DNA of 64,000 nt from Streptomyces sp. NBC_01335. Lineage in GTDB: Bacteria > Actinomycetota > Actinomycetes > Streptomycetales > Streptomycetaceae. Shown in pieces: positions 34,027 to 43,892 of this stretch; the first letter of the stretch is position 1; the number at the start of each line of letters is the position of its first letter. Where the stretch lies: assembly GCF_035953295.1 (NCBI RefSeq), contig NZ_CP108370.1, positions 7,115,001 through 7,179,000 on the forward strand, given 5' to 3'. Position numbers and translations under genes: made by a program. Below the pieces are notes generated by a model. It was not told the DNA's origin and did no database searches. It worked only from the letters and a program-made list of their open reading frames with translations.

Positions 34027-35415
34027 ATGACCGGCACCGCACCGCTCCCCACGCGCGCCGTGGTCGTCGGAGGCGGCCTCGCGGGCATCACCTCCGCCCT
34101 CCGCCTCGCCGACGCCGGGGCCGACGTGACCCTCCTCGAAGGACGCCCCCGGCTCGGTGGACTCGCCTTCTCCTTCCGCCGCGGAGACCTGACGGTCGAC
34201 AACGGCCAGCACGTCTACCTGCGCTGCTGCACCGCGTACCGCTGGTTCCTCGACCGCATCGGCGGGGCCCGCCTCGCCCCGCTCCAGGACCGCCTCGACG
34301 TACCCGTCCTCGACGTGGGCCGGCCCGCCGGACCCCGCCTCGGACGGCTCCGGCGCACCAACCTGCCCGTGCCGCTGCATCTGGCCGGCGGGCTCGCCGC
34401 CTACCCGCACCTCTCGCTCGCCGAGAAGGCGGGCGTCGGCCGGGCCGCACTCGCCCTCGGCCGGCTCGACCCGGCCGACCCCGCGCTGGACACCGTCAGC
34501 TTCGCCGACTGGCTGCGCCGGTACGGCCAGTCCCCGAGGACCGTCGAAGCCCTCTGGGACCTCGTCGGCGTCGCCACCCTCAACGCGACCGCGGAGAACG
34601 CCTCCATGGCGCTCGCCGCGATGGTCTTCAAGACCGGCCTGCTCTCCGAGCCCGGCGCCGCCGACATCGGATGGGCGGCCGTGCCGCTCGGCGAGCTCCA
34701 CGACACCCTCGCCCGCAAGGCCCTCGACGCCGCCGGAGTACGCACCGAACTGCGCGCCAAGGCCACCTCGCTCACCCGGGCCGAGGACGGCACCTGGACG
34801 GTTCTGACCGAGAACGAGCGGATCGAGGCCGACGCCGTGGTCCTCGCCCTCCCGCAGCGGGAGACCCACGCACTGCTGCCCGCCGGAGCCGTCGAGGACC
34901 AGGACCGGCTGCTCGCCATCGAGGACGCCCCCATCCTCAACGTCCACGTCGTCTACGACCGCAAGGTGCTGCGCCGGCCGTTCTTCGCCGCGCTCGGCTC
35001 CCCGGTCCAGTGGGTCTTCGACCGCACCGAACCCTCCGGGCTGCGCGGCCCGGGCCAGTACCTCGCACTGTCGCAGTCGGCCGCCGGGGACGAGATCGAC
35101 CTGCCCGTCGCCGCACTGCGCGCCCGCTACCTGCCCGAACTGGAGCGCCTCTTCCCGGCGGCGAGGGGCGCGGGCATCCGCGACTTCTTCGTCACCCGCG
35201 AGCGCACCGCGACCTTCGCGCCGGCCCCCGGCACCGGGCGGCTGCGCCCCGGGGCCCGTACCCGGCTGCCGGGACTCGCCCTGGCGGGCGCGTGGACGGC
35301 GACCGGGTGGCCCGCCACCATGGAGGGCGCGGTCCGCAGCGGAACCACCGCCGCCACAGCAGCGCTCCAGGGGCTCAGGAGCCCGCACGAACATCCGCTG
35401 CAGGAGGCGGCATGA
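34027..35415 (+). CDS. hpnE: hydroxysqualene dehydroxylase HpnE
   Basis: The 462-residue FAD-dependent enzyme removes the hydroxyl group of hydroxysqualene to give squalene. It has the FAD motif AVVVGGGLAGITSALRLADAG at the N-terminus, the GGLAFSFRRGDLTVDNGQH block of phytoene-desaturase-like amine oxidases and the C-terminal flavin block LALAGAWTATGWPATMEGA. The ATG is preceded by GGGAGGGCGAGG. It overlaps the next gene by four bases. Confidence 0.94.
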   Translation: MTGTAPLPTRAVVVGGGLAGITSALRLADAGADVTLLEGRPRLGGLAFSFRRGDLTVDNGQHVYLRCCTAYRWFLDRIGGARLAPLQDRLDVPVLDVGRPAGPRLGRLRRTNLPVPLHLAGGLAAYPHLSLAEKAGVGRAALALGRLDPADPALDTVSFADWLRRYGQSPRTVEALWDLVGVATLNATAENASMALAAMVFKTGLLSEPGAADIGWAAVPLGELHDTLARKALDAAGVRTELRAKATSLTRAEDGTWTVLTENERIEADAVVLALPQRETHALLPAGAVEDQDRLLAIEDAPILNVHVVYDRKVLRRPFFAALGSPVQWVFDRTEPSGLRGPGQYLALSQSAAGDEIDLPVAALRARYLPELERLFPAARGAGIRDFFVTRERTATFAPAPGTGRLRPGARTRLPGLALAGAWTATGWPATMEGAVRSGTTAATAALQGLRSPHEHPLQEAA

Positions 35416-36515
35416 GCAGTACCACCGGAACAAGAGGAGAGTCAGTGACCCCGGCGAATCCGGCTTTCGACACCGTGGCGGACACCACGGACGTCACCGC
35501 GCTTCTGGAGCGCGGACGGGCCCTGTCAGCGCCGGTGCTGCGGGCTGCCGTGGACCGGCTCGCGCCGCCCATGGACACCGTCGCGGCCTACCACTTCGGC
35601 TGGATCGACGCCGACGGACGGCCCGCCGCAGGAGACGGCGGCAAGGCGGTCCGCCCGGCGCTCGCGCTGCTGTCGGCCGAGGCCGCGGGCGCCCCCGCCG
35701 AGGCCGGTATCCCCGGCGCCGTGGCGGTCGAACTCGTGCACAACTTCTCGCTGCTGCACGACGACCTGATGGACGGCGACGAGCAGCGCCGCCACCGCGA
35801 CACGGTCTGGAAGGTGCACGGCCCCGCCCAGGCGATCCTCGTCGGCGACGCGCTGTTCGCCCTGGCCAACGAACTCCTCCTGGAGCTCGGCACCGTCGAG
35901 GCGGGGCGCGCGGCACGCCGCCTGACCACCGCCACCCGCAAACTCATCGACGGCCAGGCGCAGGACATCTCCTACGAGCACCGCGAGCGGGTCACCGTCG
36001 AGGAGTGCCTGGAGATGGAGGGCAACAAGACCGGCGCCCTCCTCGCCTGCGCCGTCTCCATCGGCGCGGTGCTCGGCGGAGCCGACGACCGGACCGCCGA
36101 CACCCTGGAGGCCTACGGCTACCACCTGGGCCTCGCCTTCCAGGCCGTCGACGACCTGCTCGGCATCTGGGGCGACCCGGAGTCGACCGGCAAGCAGACC
36201 TGGAGCGACCTGCGCCAGCGCAAGAAGTCGCTGCCCGTGGTCGCCGCCCTCGCCGCCGGCGGCCCGGCCTCCGAGCGGCTCGGCGCACTGCTCTCCGCCG
36301 ACGCGAAGAGCAGCGATTTCGACAGCTTCTCCGAAGAGGAGTTCGCCGCCCGCGCGGCACTCATCGAGGAGGCGGGCGGCCGTGAGTGGACCGCCCAGGA
36401 AGCCCGCCGCCAGCACGCCGTCGCCATCGAGGCGCTCAACGGTGTCGACATGCCGAGTGAAGTACGGGCGCAGCTCATCGCGCTCGCCGATTTCGTCGTC
36501 GTCCGAAAGAGATGA
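35412..36515 (+). CDS. polyprenyl (farnesyl/geranylgeranyl) diphosphate synthase
   Basis: The 367-residue protein is a trans-isoprenyl diphosphate synthase that builds farnesyl or geranylgeranyl diphosphate from IPP and DMAPP; within this operon farnesyl diphosphate is the expected product. The first aspartate-rich motif is LLHDDLMDGDEQRR near residue 117 and the second is QAVDDLLGIWGD near residue 247; the KAVRPALALLSAEAAG block stands at residues 77 onward. The ATG overlaps hpnE and has CAGGAGG four bases upstream. The chain-length residues before the first motif (VHNFSLLHDD) do not settle the product. Confidence 0.92.
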   Translation: MSSTTGTRGESVTPANPAFDTVADTTDVTALLERGRALSAPVLRAAVDRLAPPMDTVAAYHFGWIDADGRPAAGDGGKAVRPALALLSAEAAGAPAEAGIPGAVAVELVHNFSLLHDDLMDGDEQRRHRDTVWKVHGPAQAILVGDALFALANELLLELGTVEAGRAARRLTTATRKLIDGQAQDISYEHRERVTVEECLEMEGNKTGALLACAVSIGAVLGGADDRTADTLEAYGYHLGLAFQAVDDLLGIWGDPESTGKQTWSDLRQRKKSLPVVAALAAGGPASERLGALLSADAKSSDFDSFSEEEFAARAALIEEAGGREWTAQEARRQHAVAIEALNGVDMPSEVRAQLIALADFVVVRKR

Positions 36516-36544
36516 TCACCATTCGTATATGACTCGCAGTCGCC

Positions 36545-36570
36545 GGCCGGTGTCCCTCGGGGCACCGGCC
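36545..36570. terminator. hairpin between the prenyl synthase and shc
   Basis: GGCCGGTG (36545-36552) pairs with CACCGGCC (36563-36570), with further pairing of CCC/GGG in the loop. There is no T tract; it may pause transcription or protect the message rather than end it. Confidence 0.5.
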
Positions 36571-36619
36571 GACGGAGACCCCAGCACAGCAGAGGACCGA
36601 ACTGCACGAAGGGGAAGCC

Positions 36620-38617
36620 ATGACAGCGACGACCGACGGAAGCACCGGGGCTGCGCACCCTCGCACGGTCCCGGGCGATCCGACCGACACAACCATCACG
36701 GCGGACGACGTACTGGACGCCGCCCGCCGGGCCGCGGAACGCTCCGTCGAGCATCTCCTCGGCAGGCAGGACGAGCAGGGCTGGTGGAAGGGCGACCTGG
36801 CCACCAACGTCACCATGGACGCGGAAGACCTGCTGCTCCGCCAGTTCCTCGGTATCCAGGACCCCGACATCCTCAAGGCCGCCGCCCTCTTCATCCGCGG
36901 CGAGCAACTGGGCGACGGCACCTGGGCCACCTTCTACGGAGGCCCGAGCGACCTCTCCGCAACCATCGAGGCGTACGTGGCGCTGCGGCTGGCCGGAGAC
37001 CGGCCGGACGAGCCGCACATGGCCCGGGCCGCCGCCTGGGTGCGGGACGAGGGCGGGATCGCCGCCTCCCGCGTGTTCACCCGGATCTGGCTCGCCCTCT
37101 TCGGCTGGTGGAAGTGGGACGACCTCCCGGAGCTCCCACCCGAGCTGATGTTCTTTCCTTCCTGGGTACCTCTCAATATCTATGACTTCGGCTGCTGGGC
37201 CCGCCAGACCATTGTTCCGCTGACCATCGTCTCGGCGAAGCGGCCCGTGAGGCCCGCTCCGTTCTCCCTCGACGAACTGCACACCGACCCGTCCCGGCCC
37301 AACCCGCCCGTGCGCAAGGCCTCACCGGTGAGCTGGGACGGCGTCTTCCAGCGGCTGGACAGGGCGCTGCACCTCTACCACCGGATCGCGCCGCGCCGGC
37401 TCCGCCGGACCGCGATGAACGCCGCCGCCCGGTGGATCATCGAGCGCCAGGAGAGCGACGGCTGCTGGGGAGGGATCCAGCCCCCCGCCGTCTACTCCGT
37501 GATCGCTCTCCACCTGCTCGGCTACGACCTCGACCACCCGGTGATGCGCGCCGGGCTCGCGTCGCTGGACCGGTTCGCGGTACAGCGCCCGGACGGCGCG
37601 CGCATGATCGAGGCGTGCCAGTCCCCGGTGTGGGACACCTGCCTGGCCACCATCGCGCTGGCCGACGCCGGACTCTCCCCGGACCACCCGGCGCTGGTCA
37701 AGGCAGCTGACTGGATGCTGGGCGAGGAGATCGTACGGCCGGGGGACTGGTCCGTACGCAGGCCCCAACTCCCGCCGGGTGGTTGGGCGTTCGAGTTCCA
37801 CAACGACAACTACCCGGACATCGACGACACCGCCGAGGTCGTGCTCGCGCTGCGCCGGGTCCGCCATCCCGAGCCCGCCAGGGTCGAGGCCGCCATCGAG
37901 CGCGGGGTGCGCTGGACGGTCGGCATGCAGTCGCGCGCGGGAGCCTGGGGCGCCTTCGACGCGGACAACACCAGCCCGTTCCCCAACCGGCTGCCCTTCT
38001 GCGACTTCGGCGAGGTGATCGACCCGCCGTCCGCCGACGTCACCGGCCACGTCGTGGAGATGATGGCCTACGAGGGTCGGGCCGATGATCCGCGCGTGCG
38101 CCGCGGAATCGACTGGCTCCTCGCCGAACAGGACGCGAGCGGCGCCTGGTTCGGCCGCTGGGGCGTCAACTACGTCTACGGTACGGGGTCGGTGGTGCCG
38201 GCGCTGGTCGCCGCCGGGCTGCCCGCCACCCACTCCGCCGTCCGCCGGGCCGTGCGCTGGCTGGAGTCCGTCCAGAACGACGACGGCGGATGGGGCGAGG
38301 ACCTGCGTTCCTACCAGGACAGCAAGTGGATCGGCCGGGGCGAGTCGACGGCCTCGCAGACCGCCTGGGCCCTGCTCGCGCTGCTGGCCGCCGGAGAGGA
38401 CGAGAGCCCCGCGGTCACCCGGGGGATCACCTTCCTGACCCGGACCCAGCAGGAGGACGGGTCCTGGGACGAGCCGTACTTCACCGGGACCGGCTTCCCC
38501 TGGGACTTCTCCATCAACTACCACCTCTACCGCCAGGTCTTCCCGCTCACCGCACTGGGGCGTTACGTGCACGGTGACCCCCTCGCCGCCCGGGCCGTGA
38601 GCCCGGCGGGGATCTGA
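36620..38617 (+). CDS. shc: squalene-hopene cyclase
   Basis: The 665-residue membrane-associated enzyme folds squalene into hopene and hopanol in one step. The catalytic acid motif is DIDD at residues 400-403 within DNYPDIDDTAEV, and several QW repeats (for example QDEQGWWKG, RQESDGCWGG, QSRAGAWGAFD, QNDDGGWGEDL, QQEDGSWDEPYFTGTGFPW) mark the double alpha-barrel fold. The ATG has AAGGGGAAG upstream. The stop overlaps the hpnG start by one base (TGATG). Confidence 0.97.
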   Translation: MTATTDGSTGAAHPRTVPGDPTDTTITADDVLDAARRAAERSVEHLLGRQDEQGWWKGDLATNVTMDAEDLLLRQFLGIQDPDILKAAALFIRGEQLGDGTWATFYGGPSDLSATIEAYVALRLAGDRPDEPHMARAAAWVRDEGGIAASRVFTRIWLALFGWWKWDDLPELPPELMFFPSWVPLNIYDFGCWARQTIVPLTIVSAKRPVRPAPFSLDELHTDPSRPNPPVRKASPVSWDGVFQRLDRALHLYHRIAPRRLRRTAMNAAARWIIERQESDGCWGGIQPPAVYSVIALHLLGYDLDHPVMRAGLASLDRFAVQRPDGARMIEACQSPVWDTCLATIALADAGLSPDHPALVKAADWMLGEEIVRPGDWSVRRPQLPPGGWAFEFHNDNYPDIDDTAEVVLALRRVRHPEPARVEAAIERGVRWTVGMQSRAGAWGAFDADNTSPFPNRLPFCDFGEVIDPPSADVTGHVVEMMAYEGRADDPRVRRGIDWLLAEQDASGAWFGRWGVNYVYGTGSVVPALVAAGLPATHSAVRRAVRWLESVQNDDGGWGEDLRSYQDSKWIGRGESTASQTAWALLALLAAGEDESPAVTRGITFLTRTQQEDGSWDEPYFTGTGFPWDFSINYHLYRQVFPLTALGRYVHGDPLAARAVSPAGI

Positions 38618-39264
38618 TGGGCGGGCCCCGGCCCTCCGGCGGAACGCCGGCCGGACTGCTGGTCGCCTGCGCGCTCGGCATCGAGCAGTTCGCGCTGCGG
38701 AGCGGGCCGCGCGGCGGCGGTCCGGTCACCGTCCTGCGGACGGGGATGGGCCCGAAGGCGGCCGAGACCGCCCTTGGGCGCGCCCTGGTCCGGGAGGAGA
38801 TGCGCGGCGCGGCCGTCGTCGCCTCCGGGTTCTGCGCCGGCCTCGCGCCCGGGATGCACCCGGGCGATCTGGTCGTCGCCGAGGAGACCAGGTCCGCCCA
38901 CGGGACCACCGCCTGCGACGGCGTACCCGTGCTGGTCGACGCGGTGTCCCGGCTGTTTCCCGGCCGGACCGTGCACACCGGCCCCCTGACCGGCTCCGAC
39001 CACGTCGTGAGGGGCGCCGAGCGGGCGGCCCTCGCGGCGACCGGGGCCATCGCCGTGGACATGGAGTCCGCGGCGACCCTCTGTACCGCTCTGCGTCATG
39101 GACCACGCCCGGTTGCGGCCGTACGGGTGGTCGTGGACGCTCCAGAGCATGAGCTCGTCCGAGTTGCCACGGTGCGCGGTGGAATATCGGCTTTCCGCGT
39201 TCTTCGTGCCGTCCTACCGGCTTTTCATGAATGGCACCGATCTTTGTTGCTCCCCCGGAGGTGA
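38617..39264 (+). CDS. hpnG: HpnG nucleosidase/phosphorylase of hopanoid side-chain synthesis
   Basis: The 215-residue protein is related to purine nucleoside phosphorylases. In hopanoid producers HpnG releases adenine from adenosyl-hopane to give ribosyl-hopane. The family pattern is TVLRTGMGPKAAE near the N-terminus, GFCAGLAPGMHPGDLVVAEE in the middle and the ribose-binding AVDMESAATLC near residue 150. The start is coupled to shc. The frame ends at 39264, six bases before hpnH, and its last codons overlap the hpnH ribosome site. Confidence 0.92.
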   Translation: MGGPRPSGGTPAGLLVACALGIEQFALRSGPRGGGPVTVLRTGMGPKAAETALGRALVREEMRGAAVVASGFCAGLAPGMHPGDLVVAEETRSAHGTTACDGVPVLVDAVSRLFPGRTVHTGPLTGSDHVVRGAERAALAATGAIAVDMESAATLCTALRHGPRPVAAVRVVVDAPEHELVRVATVRGGISAFRVLRAVLPAFHEWHRSLLLPRR

Positions 39265-39269
39265 GCCAG

Positions 39270-40289
39270 ATGGCCATGCCGCTCCGCCAAACCATCAAGG
39301 TTGCGACGTACCTTGCCGAACAGAAGATCCGCAAGCGTGAGAAGTTCCCGCTGATCGTCGAGCTGGAGCCCCTGTTCGCCTGCAATCTCGCCTGCGAAGG
39401 GTGCGGGAAGATCCAGCACCCCGCGGGAGTGCTCAAGCAGCGCATGCCGGTCGCCCAGGCGGTCGGGGCCGTACTCGAATCCGGTGCTCCGATGGTCTCC
39501 ATCGCCGGTGGAGAACCGTTGATGCACCCTCAGATCGACGAGATCGTGCGGCAGTTGGTGGCCAGGAAGAAGTACGTTTTCCTCTGCACCAACGCCATGC
39601 TGCTGCGCAAGAAGATCGAGAAGTTCACCCCCTCCCGGTACTTCGCCTTCGCGGTCCACATCGACGGTCTGCGCGAGCGCCACGACGAATCCGTCGCCAA
39701 GGAAGGCGTGTTCGACGAGGCGGTGGAGGCGATCAAGGAAGCCAAGAGACGCGGTTTCCGGGTCACCACCAACTCCACCTTCTTCAACACCGACACCCCC
39801 CAGACCATCATCGAGGTGCTCAACTACCTCAACGACGACCTGAAGGTCGACGAGATGATGATCTCCCCGGCGTACGCCTACGAGAAGGCGCCCGACCAGG
39901 AGCACTTCCTCGGTGTGGAACAGACCCGCGAGCTCTTCAAGAAGACGTTCGCGGGCGGCAACCGGGCGCGCTGGCGCCTCAACCACTCGCCGCTCTTCCT
40001 CGACTTCCTGGAGGGCAAGGCGGACTTCCCCTGCACCGCCTGGGCCATCCCGAACTACTCCCTCTTCGGCTGGCAGCGCCCCTGCTACCTGATGAGCGAC
40101 GGATACGTCCCCACGTACCGGCAGCTCATCGAGGAGACCGACTGGGACAAGTACGGCCGCGGCAAGGACCCGCGCTGCGCCAACTGCATGGCGCACTGCG
40201 GCTACGAACCCACCGCCGTGCTCGCCACCATGGGCTCGCTCAAGGAATCGCTGCGCGCGGCCCGGGAGACGGTCGCCGGCAGCCGGTAG
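39270..40289 (+). CDS. hpnH: adenosyl-hopene transferase HpnH (radical SAM)
   Basis: The 339-residue radical SAM enzyme joins the 5'-deoxyadenosyl group to hopene, the first side-chain step of C35 hopanoids. Cys38, Cys42 and Cys45 in [12 protein letters not shown] bind the 4Fe-4S cluster, the SAM-contact strand is [13 protein letters not shown], and the C-terminal block [14 protein letters not shown] holds three further cysteines. The ATG at 39270 has GGAGGTGA five bases upstream, inside the end of hpnG. A 22-bp hairpin follows the stop. Confidence 0.96.
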   Translation: MAMPLRQTIKVATYLAEQKIRKREKFPLIVELEPLFACNLACEGCGKIQHPAGVLKQRMPVAQAVGAVLESGAPMVSIAGGEPLMHPQIDEIVRQLVARKKYVFLCTNAMLLRKKIEKFTPSRYFAFAVHIDGLRERHDESVAKEGVFDEAVEAIKEAKRRGFRVTTNSTFFNTDTPQTIIEVLNYLNDDLKVDEMMISPAYAYEKAPDQEHFLGVEQTRELFKKTFAGGNRARWRLNHSPLFLDFLEGKADFPCTAWAIPNYSLFGWQRPCYLMSDGYVPTYRQLIEETDWDKYGRGKDPRCANCMAHCGYEPTAVLATMGSLKESLRAARETVAGSR

Positions 40290-40293
40290 TCCG

Positions 40294-40341
40294 AGGAGGG
40301 CGGTCACGGCCGGGGCACCCCGGCCGTGACCGCCCTCCTTT
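40294..40341. terminator. 22-bp stem hairpin between hpnH and dxs
   Basis: Positions 40294-40315 pair perfectly with 40318-40339 (arm begins AGGAGGGCGGTCACGGCC), giving a 22-bp GC-rich stem with a tiny loop, followed by TTT. It looks like a factor-independent terminator, but the dxs start lies only 28 bp after it with no space for a standard promoter. Confidence 0.85.
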
Positions 40342-40369
40342 CACCAGGAACCGACGAGGGGGCACATAC

Positions 40370-42379
40370 GTGACCTTGCTGGAATCCATCGGGGGACCAC
40401 GGGACCTCGCACCGCTCAGTGGACCGCAACTGACCGAACTCGCCGCGGACATCAGGACGTTCCTCGTGCAGGCGGTGTCCCGAAGCGGGGGGCACCTCGG
40501 ACCGAACCTCGGCGTCGTGGAACTCACCATCGCCCTGCACCGGGTCTTCGACTCGCCGCGCGACCGCGTCCTGTGGGACACCGGCCACCAGAGCTACGTG
40601 CACAAGCTCCTCACGGGCCGCCAGGACTTCTCGAAACTGCGGAGCAAGGGCGGCCTCTCGGGCTACCCCTCCCGCGCCGAGTCCGAGCACGACGTCATCG
40701 AGAACTCGCACGCCTCCACCGCGCTCGGCTGGGCCGACGGCCTCGCCAAGGCCAACGAACTGCTCGGCAAGGACGACCACGTCGTCGCCGTCATCGGCGA
40801 CGGAGCCCTCACCGGCGGCATGGCCTGGGAGGCGCTGAACAACATCGCCGCCGCCAAGGACCGCCCCCTGATCGTCGTGGTGAACGACAACACCCGCTCG
40901 TACGCCCCGACCATCGGCGGCCTCGCCGACCACCTCGCCACCCTCCGTACCACCGACGGCTACGAACGCTTCCTCGCCCGGTGCAAGGAGCTGCTGGAAC
41001 GCACCCCGGTCGTCGGACAACCGCTGTACGGCTCGCTGCACGGCGCGAAGAAGGGGTTCAAGGACACCTTCGCCCCGCAGGGGCTCTTCGAGGACCTCGG
41101 CCTCAAGTACATCGGGCCGGTCGACGGCCACGACATCGCCGCCGTCGAGTCCGCCCTCGTGCGGGCCAAGAACTTCCGGGGACCGGTCCTCGTCCACTGC
41201 ATCACCGAGAAGGGCCGCGGCTACACCCCCGCCCTGAGGGACGAGGCCGACCGCTTCCACGCCGTGGGGGCGATGGACCCGCTGACCTGCCTCCCGCTCA
41301 CCGCCCCCGCCGGGCCCTCGTGGACCTCCGTCTTCGGCGAGGAGATCGCGCGGATCGGCGCCGAGCGCCCCGACGTGGTCGCCCTCACCGCCGCGATGCT
41401 CCACCCCGTCGGGCTCACCGCGTTCGCCGCCGCCCATCCGGACCGGGTCGTGGACGTGGGCATCGCCGAGCAGCACGCCGCGGTCTCCGCCGCCGGCATG
41501 GCCGCCGGCGGACTGCACCCCGTCGTCGCCGTCTACGCCACCTTCCTCAACCGCGCCTTCGACCAGGTGCTGATGGACGTGGCCCTGCACCGCAGCGGCG
41601 TGACGTTCGTGCTCGACCGGGCCGGGGTCACCGGCACGGACGGCCCCTCCCACAACGGCATGTGGGACCTGTCGGTCCTCCAGGTCGTGCCCGGGCTGCG
41701 GATCGCCGCCCCGCGCGACGCCGACCAGCTCCGGGCGCAGCTCCGCGAAGCCGTCGACGTCGCCGACGCGCCCACCGTCGTCCGGTTCCCCAAGGAGTCC
41801 GTGGGGGAGACGGTCCCCGCCGTCGGACGCGTCGGGGGCATGGACGTCCTGCACCGGGGCGAGCGCCCCGACGTGCTGCTGGTGGCGGTCGGGGTGATGG
41901 CGCCGGTCTGCCTGCACGCCGCCGACCTGCTGAAGGGCTCGGGCATCGAGTGCACCGTCGTCGACCCGCGCTGGGTCCGGCCGGTCGACGAACAGCTCGC
42001 CCCCCTCGCCGCCGGCCACCGGCTGGTCGCGGTCGTCGAGGACAACTGCCGTACCGGAGGCGTCGGCTGGGCGGTCGGGCAGGCACTGCGGGACGCGGGA
42101 GTGGACGTGACCCTGCGGACCTTCGGAATCCCCGAGGAGTTCCTCGCCCACGCCAAACGCGGCGAGGTGCTCGCCGACATCGGACTGACCCCGGTGGAGA
42201 TCGCGGGCGAGATCGGCGCGGCACTGGCGGGACGGCCCGAAGACCCGGAGCGCCTCGCCGGCGAGGGGACGGCGGAACCGGAGGCGGTACCGCGACACGT
42301 ACCGACGGCCGGGAACGGCACCGAACCGGAGCGAGGACGAGTGGCGCGCGGAGAGAAGAAGGAGACGAGCGAGGAATGA
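40370..42379 (+). CDS. dxs: 1-deoxy-D-xylulose-5-phosphate synthase
   Basis: The 669-residue thiamine-diphosphate enzyme condenses pyruvate with glyceraldehyde 3-phosphate, the first step of the MEP pathway. The TPP-binding motif is [18 protein letters not shown], the transketolase active-site glutamate is in [20 protein letters not shown] and the C-terminal domain has [21 protein letters not shown] at 40370 has GAGGGGG upstream. The last ~45 residues (from [14 protein letters not shown]) are a charged, probably disordered extension that also holds the ribosome site of hpnO. As an operon copy it boosts precursor supply; a second chromosomal dxs is likely but outside the window. Confidence 0.95.
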   Translation: MTLLESIGGPRDLAPLSGPQLTELAADIRTFLVQAVSRSGGHLGPNLGVVELTIALHRVFDSPRDRVLWDTGHQSYVHKLLTGRQDFSKLRSKGGLSGYPSRAESEHDVIENSHASTALGWADGLAKANELLGKDDHVVAVIGDGALTGGMAWEALNNIAAAKDRPLIVVVNDNTRSYAPTIGGLADHLATLRTTDGYERFLARCKELLERTPVVGQPLYGSLHGAKKGFKDTFAPQGLFEDLGLKYIGPVDGHDIAAVESALVRAKNFRGPVLVHCITEKGRGYTPALRDEADRFHAVGAMDPLTCLPLTAPAGPSWTSVFGEEIARIGAERPDVVALTAAMLHPVGLTAFAAAHPDRVVDVGIAEQHAAVSAAGMAAGGLHPVVAVYATFLNRAFDQVLMDVALHRSGVTFVLDRAGVTGTDGPSHNGMWDLSVLQVVPGLRIAAPRDADQLRAQLREAVDVADAPTVVRFPKESVGETVPAVGRVGGMDVLHRGERPDVLLVAVGVMAPVCLHAADLLKGSGIECTVVDPRWVRPVDEQLAPLAAGHRLVAVVEDNCRTGGVGWAVGQALRDAGVDVTLRTFGIPEEFLAHAKRGEVLADIGLTPVEIAGEIGAALAGRPEDPERLAGEGTAEPEAVPRHVPTAGNGTEPERGRVARGEKKETSEE

Positions 42380-43821
42380 AGGACGACAGGGCAGGCGGCG
42401 CCGGCACCACGGGGGTCACCGGGGGCGCCGACGGCGTGGGCAAGGGATTCGATCTCGCGACGCTGCTCGCGGAGCGCGGTGCCGAACGCTACGACCTGCA
42501 CGCGCGCCATCTCAACCACCAGCTGCCGCGCATGCTGCACACCATCGGCTTCGACAAGGTCTACGAACGGGCCGAGGGCGCCTACTTCTGGGACGCCGAC
42601 GGCAACGACTACCTCGACATGCTCGCCGGATTCGGTGTGATGGGCCTCGGCCGGCACCACCCGGTCGTCCGCAAGGCCCTGCACGACGTGCTCGACGCCT
42701 CCCTCGCCGACCTCACCCGCTTCGACTGCCAGCCGCTGCCCGGCCTGCTCGCCGAGAAGCTCCTCACCCACAGCCCCCACCTCGACCGCGCCTTCTTCGG
42801 CAACAGCGGCACCGAGGCCGTCGAGACGGCACTGAAGTTCGCCCGCTACGCCACGGGCAAGCCGCGCGTCCTCTACTGCTCCCACGCCTTCCACGGCCTC
42901 ACCACCGGCTCGCTCTCGGTCAACGGCGAGGACGGCTTCCGCGACGGCTTCGCCCCACTGCTCCCGGACACCGCCATCGCCCTCGGCGACCTCGACGCGC
43001 TGCGCCGCGAGCTCAAACGGGGCGACGTTGCGGCGCTCGTCGTCGAACCCATCCAGGGCAAGGGCGTGCACGCGGCGCCGCCCGGCTTCCTGCACGAGGC
43101 CCAGGAACTCCTGCACCGGCACAAGGCGCTGCTCATCGCCGACGAGGTGCAGACCGGTCTCGGCCGGACCGGCGACTTCTACGCCTACCAGCACGAGGAG
43201 GGCGTCGAGCCGGACCTGGTCTGCGTGGCCAAGGCGCTCTCCGGCGGCTACGTGCCGGTCGGAGCCACCCTCGGCAAGGACTGGATCTTCAAGAAGGTCT
43301 ACTCCTCCATGGACCGGGTGCTCGTCCACTCCGCCAGCTTCGGTTCGAACGCCCAGGCCATGGCGGCGGGACTCGCGGTCCTCTCGGTCATGGAGAACGA
43401 GGAGATCGTCGCCAACGCCCGGCGCACCGGCGACCTGCTGCGGACGCGGCTCGCCGCGCTGGTCGACCGGTACGAGCTGCTGCACGAGGTGCGCGGTCGC
43501 GGGCTGATGGTCGGCATCGAGTTCGGGCGGCCCTCCTCGATCAAGCTGCGCGGCCGGTGGACGATGCTCCAGGCCGCCCGCAAGGGGCTCTTCGCCCAGA
43601 TGGTTGTCGTACCGTTGTTGCAGAAGCACCGGATCCTCACTCAGGTCTCCGGCGACCACCTCGAAGTGATCAAGCTGATTCCGCCGCTGATCATCGGGGA
43701 GCCGGAGGTCGACCGGTTCGTCGCGGCCTTCGAGTCGGTGATGGACGACGCGCACGGCGGGGGCGGCCTGATGTGGGACTTCGGGCGCACGCTGGTGAAG
43801 CAGGCGGTGGCCAACCGCTGA
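42376..43821 (+). CDS. hpnO: aminobacteriohopanetriol synthase (class III aminotransferase) HpnO
   Basis: The 481-residue PLP enzyme is of the ornithine/acetylornithine aminotransferase type and converts the ribosyl-hopane terminus into 35-aminobacteriohopanetriol. The PLP phosphate block is [18 protein letters not shown], the aspartate is in [20 protein letters not shown] and the Schiff-base lysine in [18 protein letters not shown]. The N-terminal ~25 residues are Gly-rich and not conserved. ATG overlaps the dxs stop (ATGA) and has GAGCGAGG upstream. It is the last gene of the hopanoid operon. Confidence 0.93.
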   Translation: MKDDRAGGAGTTGVTGGADGVGKGFDLATLLAERGAERYDLHARHLNHQLPRMLHTIGFDKVYERAEGAYFWDADGNDYLDMLAGFGVMGLGRHHPVVRKALHDVLDASLADLTRFDCQPLPGLLAEKLLTHSPHLDRAFFGNSGTEAVETALKFARYATGKPRVLYCSHAFHGLTTGSLSVNGEDGFRDGFAPLLPDTAIALGDLDALRRELKRGDVAALVVEPIQGKGVHAAPPGFLHEAQELLHRHKALLIADEVQTGLGRTGDFYAYQHEEGVEPDLVCVAKALSGGYVPVGATLGKDWIFKKVYSSMDRVLVHSASFGSNAQAMAAGLAVLSVMENEEIVANARRTGDLLRTRLAALVDRYELLHEVRGRGLMVGIEFGRPSSIKLRGRWTMLQAARKGLFAQMVVVPLLQKHRILTQVSGDHLEVIKLIPPLIIGEPEVDRFVAAFESVMDDAHGGGGLMWDFGRTLVKQAVANR

Positions 43822-43837
43822 CCACTCCCGGAACGTT

Positions 43838-43872
43838 TTGCCTCTGAGGCAAGAAATTTGCCTCAGAGGAAA
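43838..43872. promoter_or_regulatory. two phased palindromic operators before the XRE-cupin gene
   Basis: TTGCCTC-T-GAGGCAA (43838-43852) is a perfect palindrome and TTGCCTC-A-GAGGAAA (43858-43872) is the same with one changed base. Their centres are 20 bp apart, two helical turns, so two dimers could bind the same face. They lie 20-55 bp before the start and directly after hpnO. Confidence 0.75.
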
Positions 43873-43892
43873 GTCGGTGGCGCAATGGAGGC

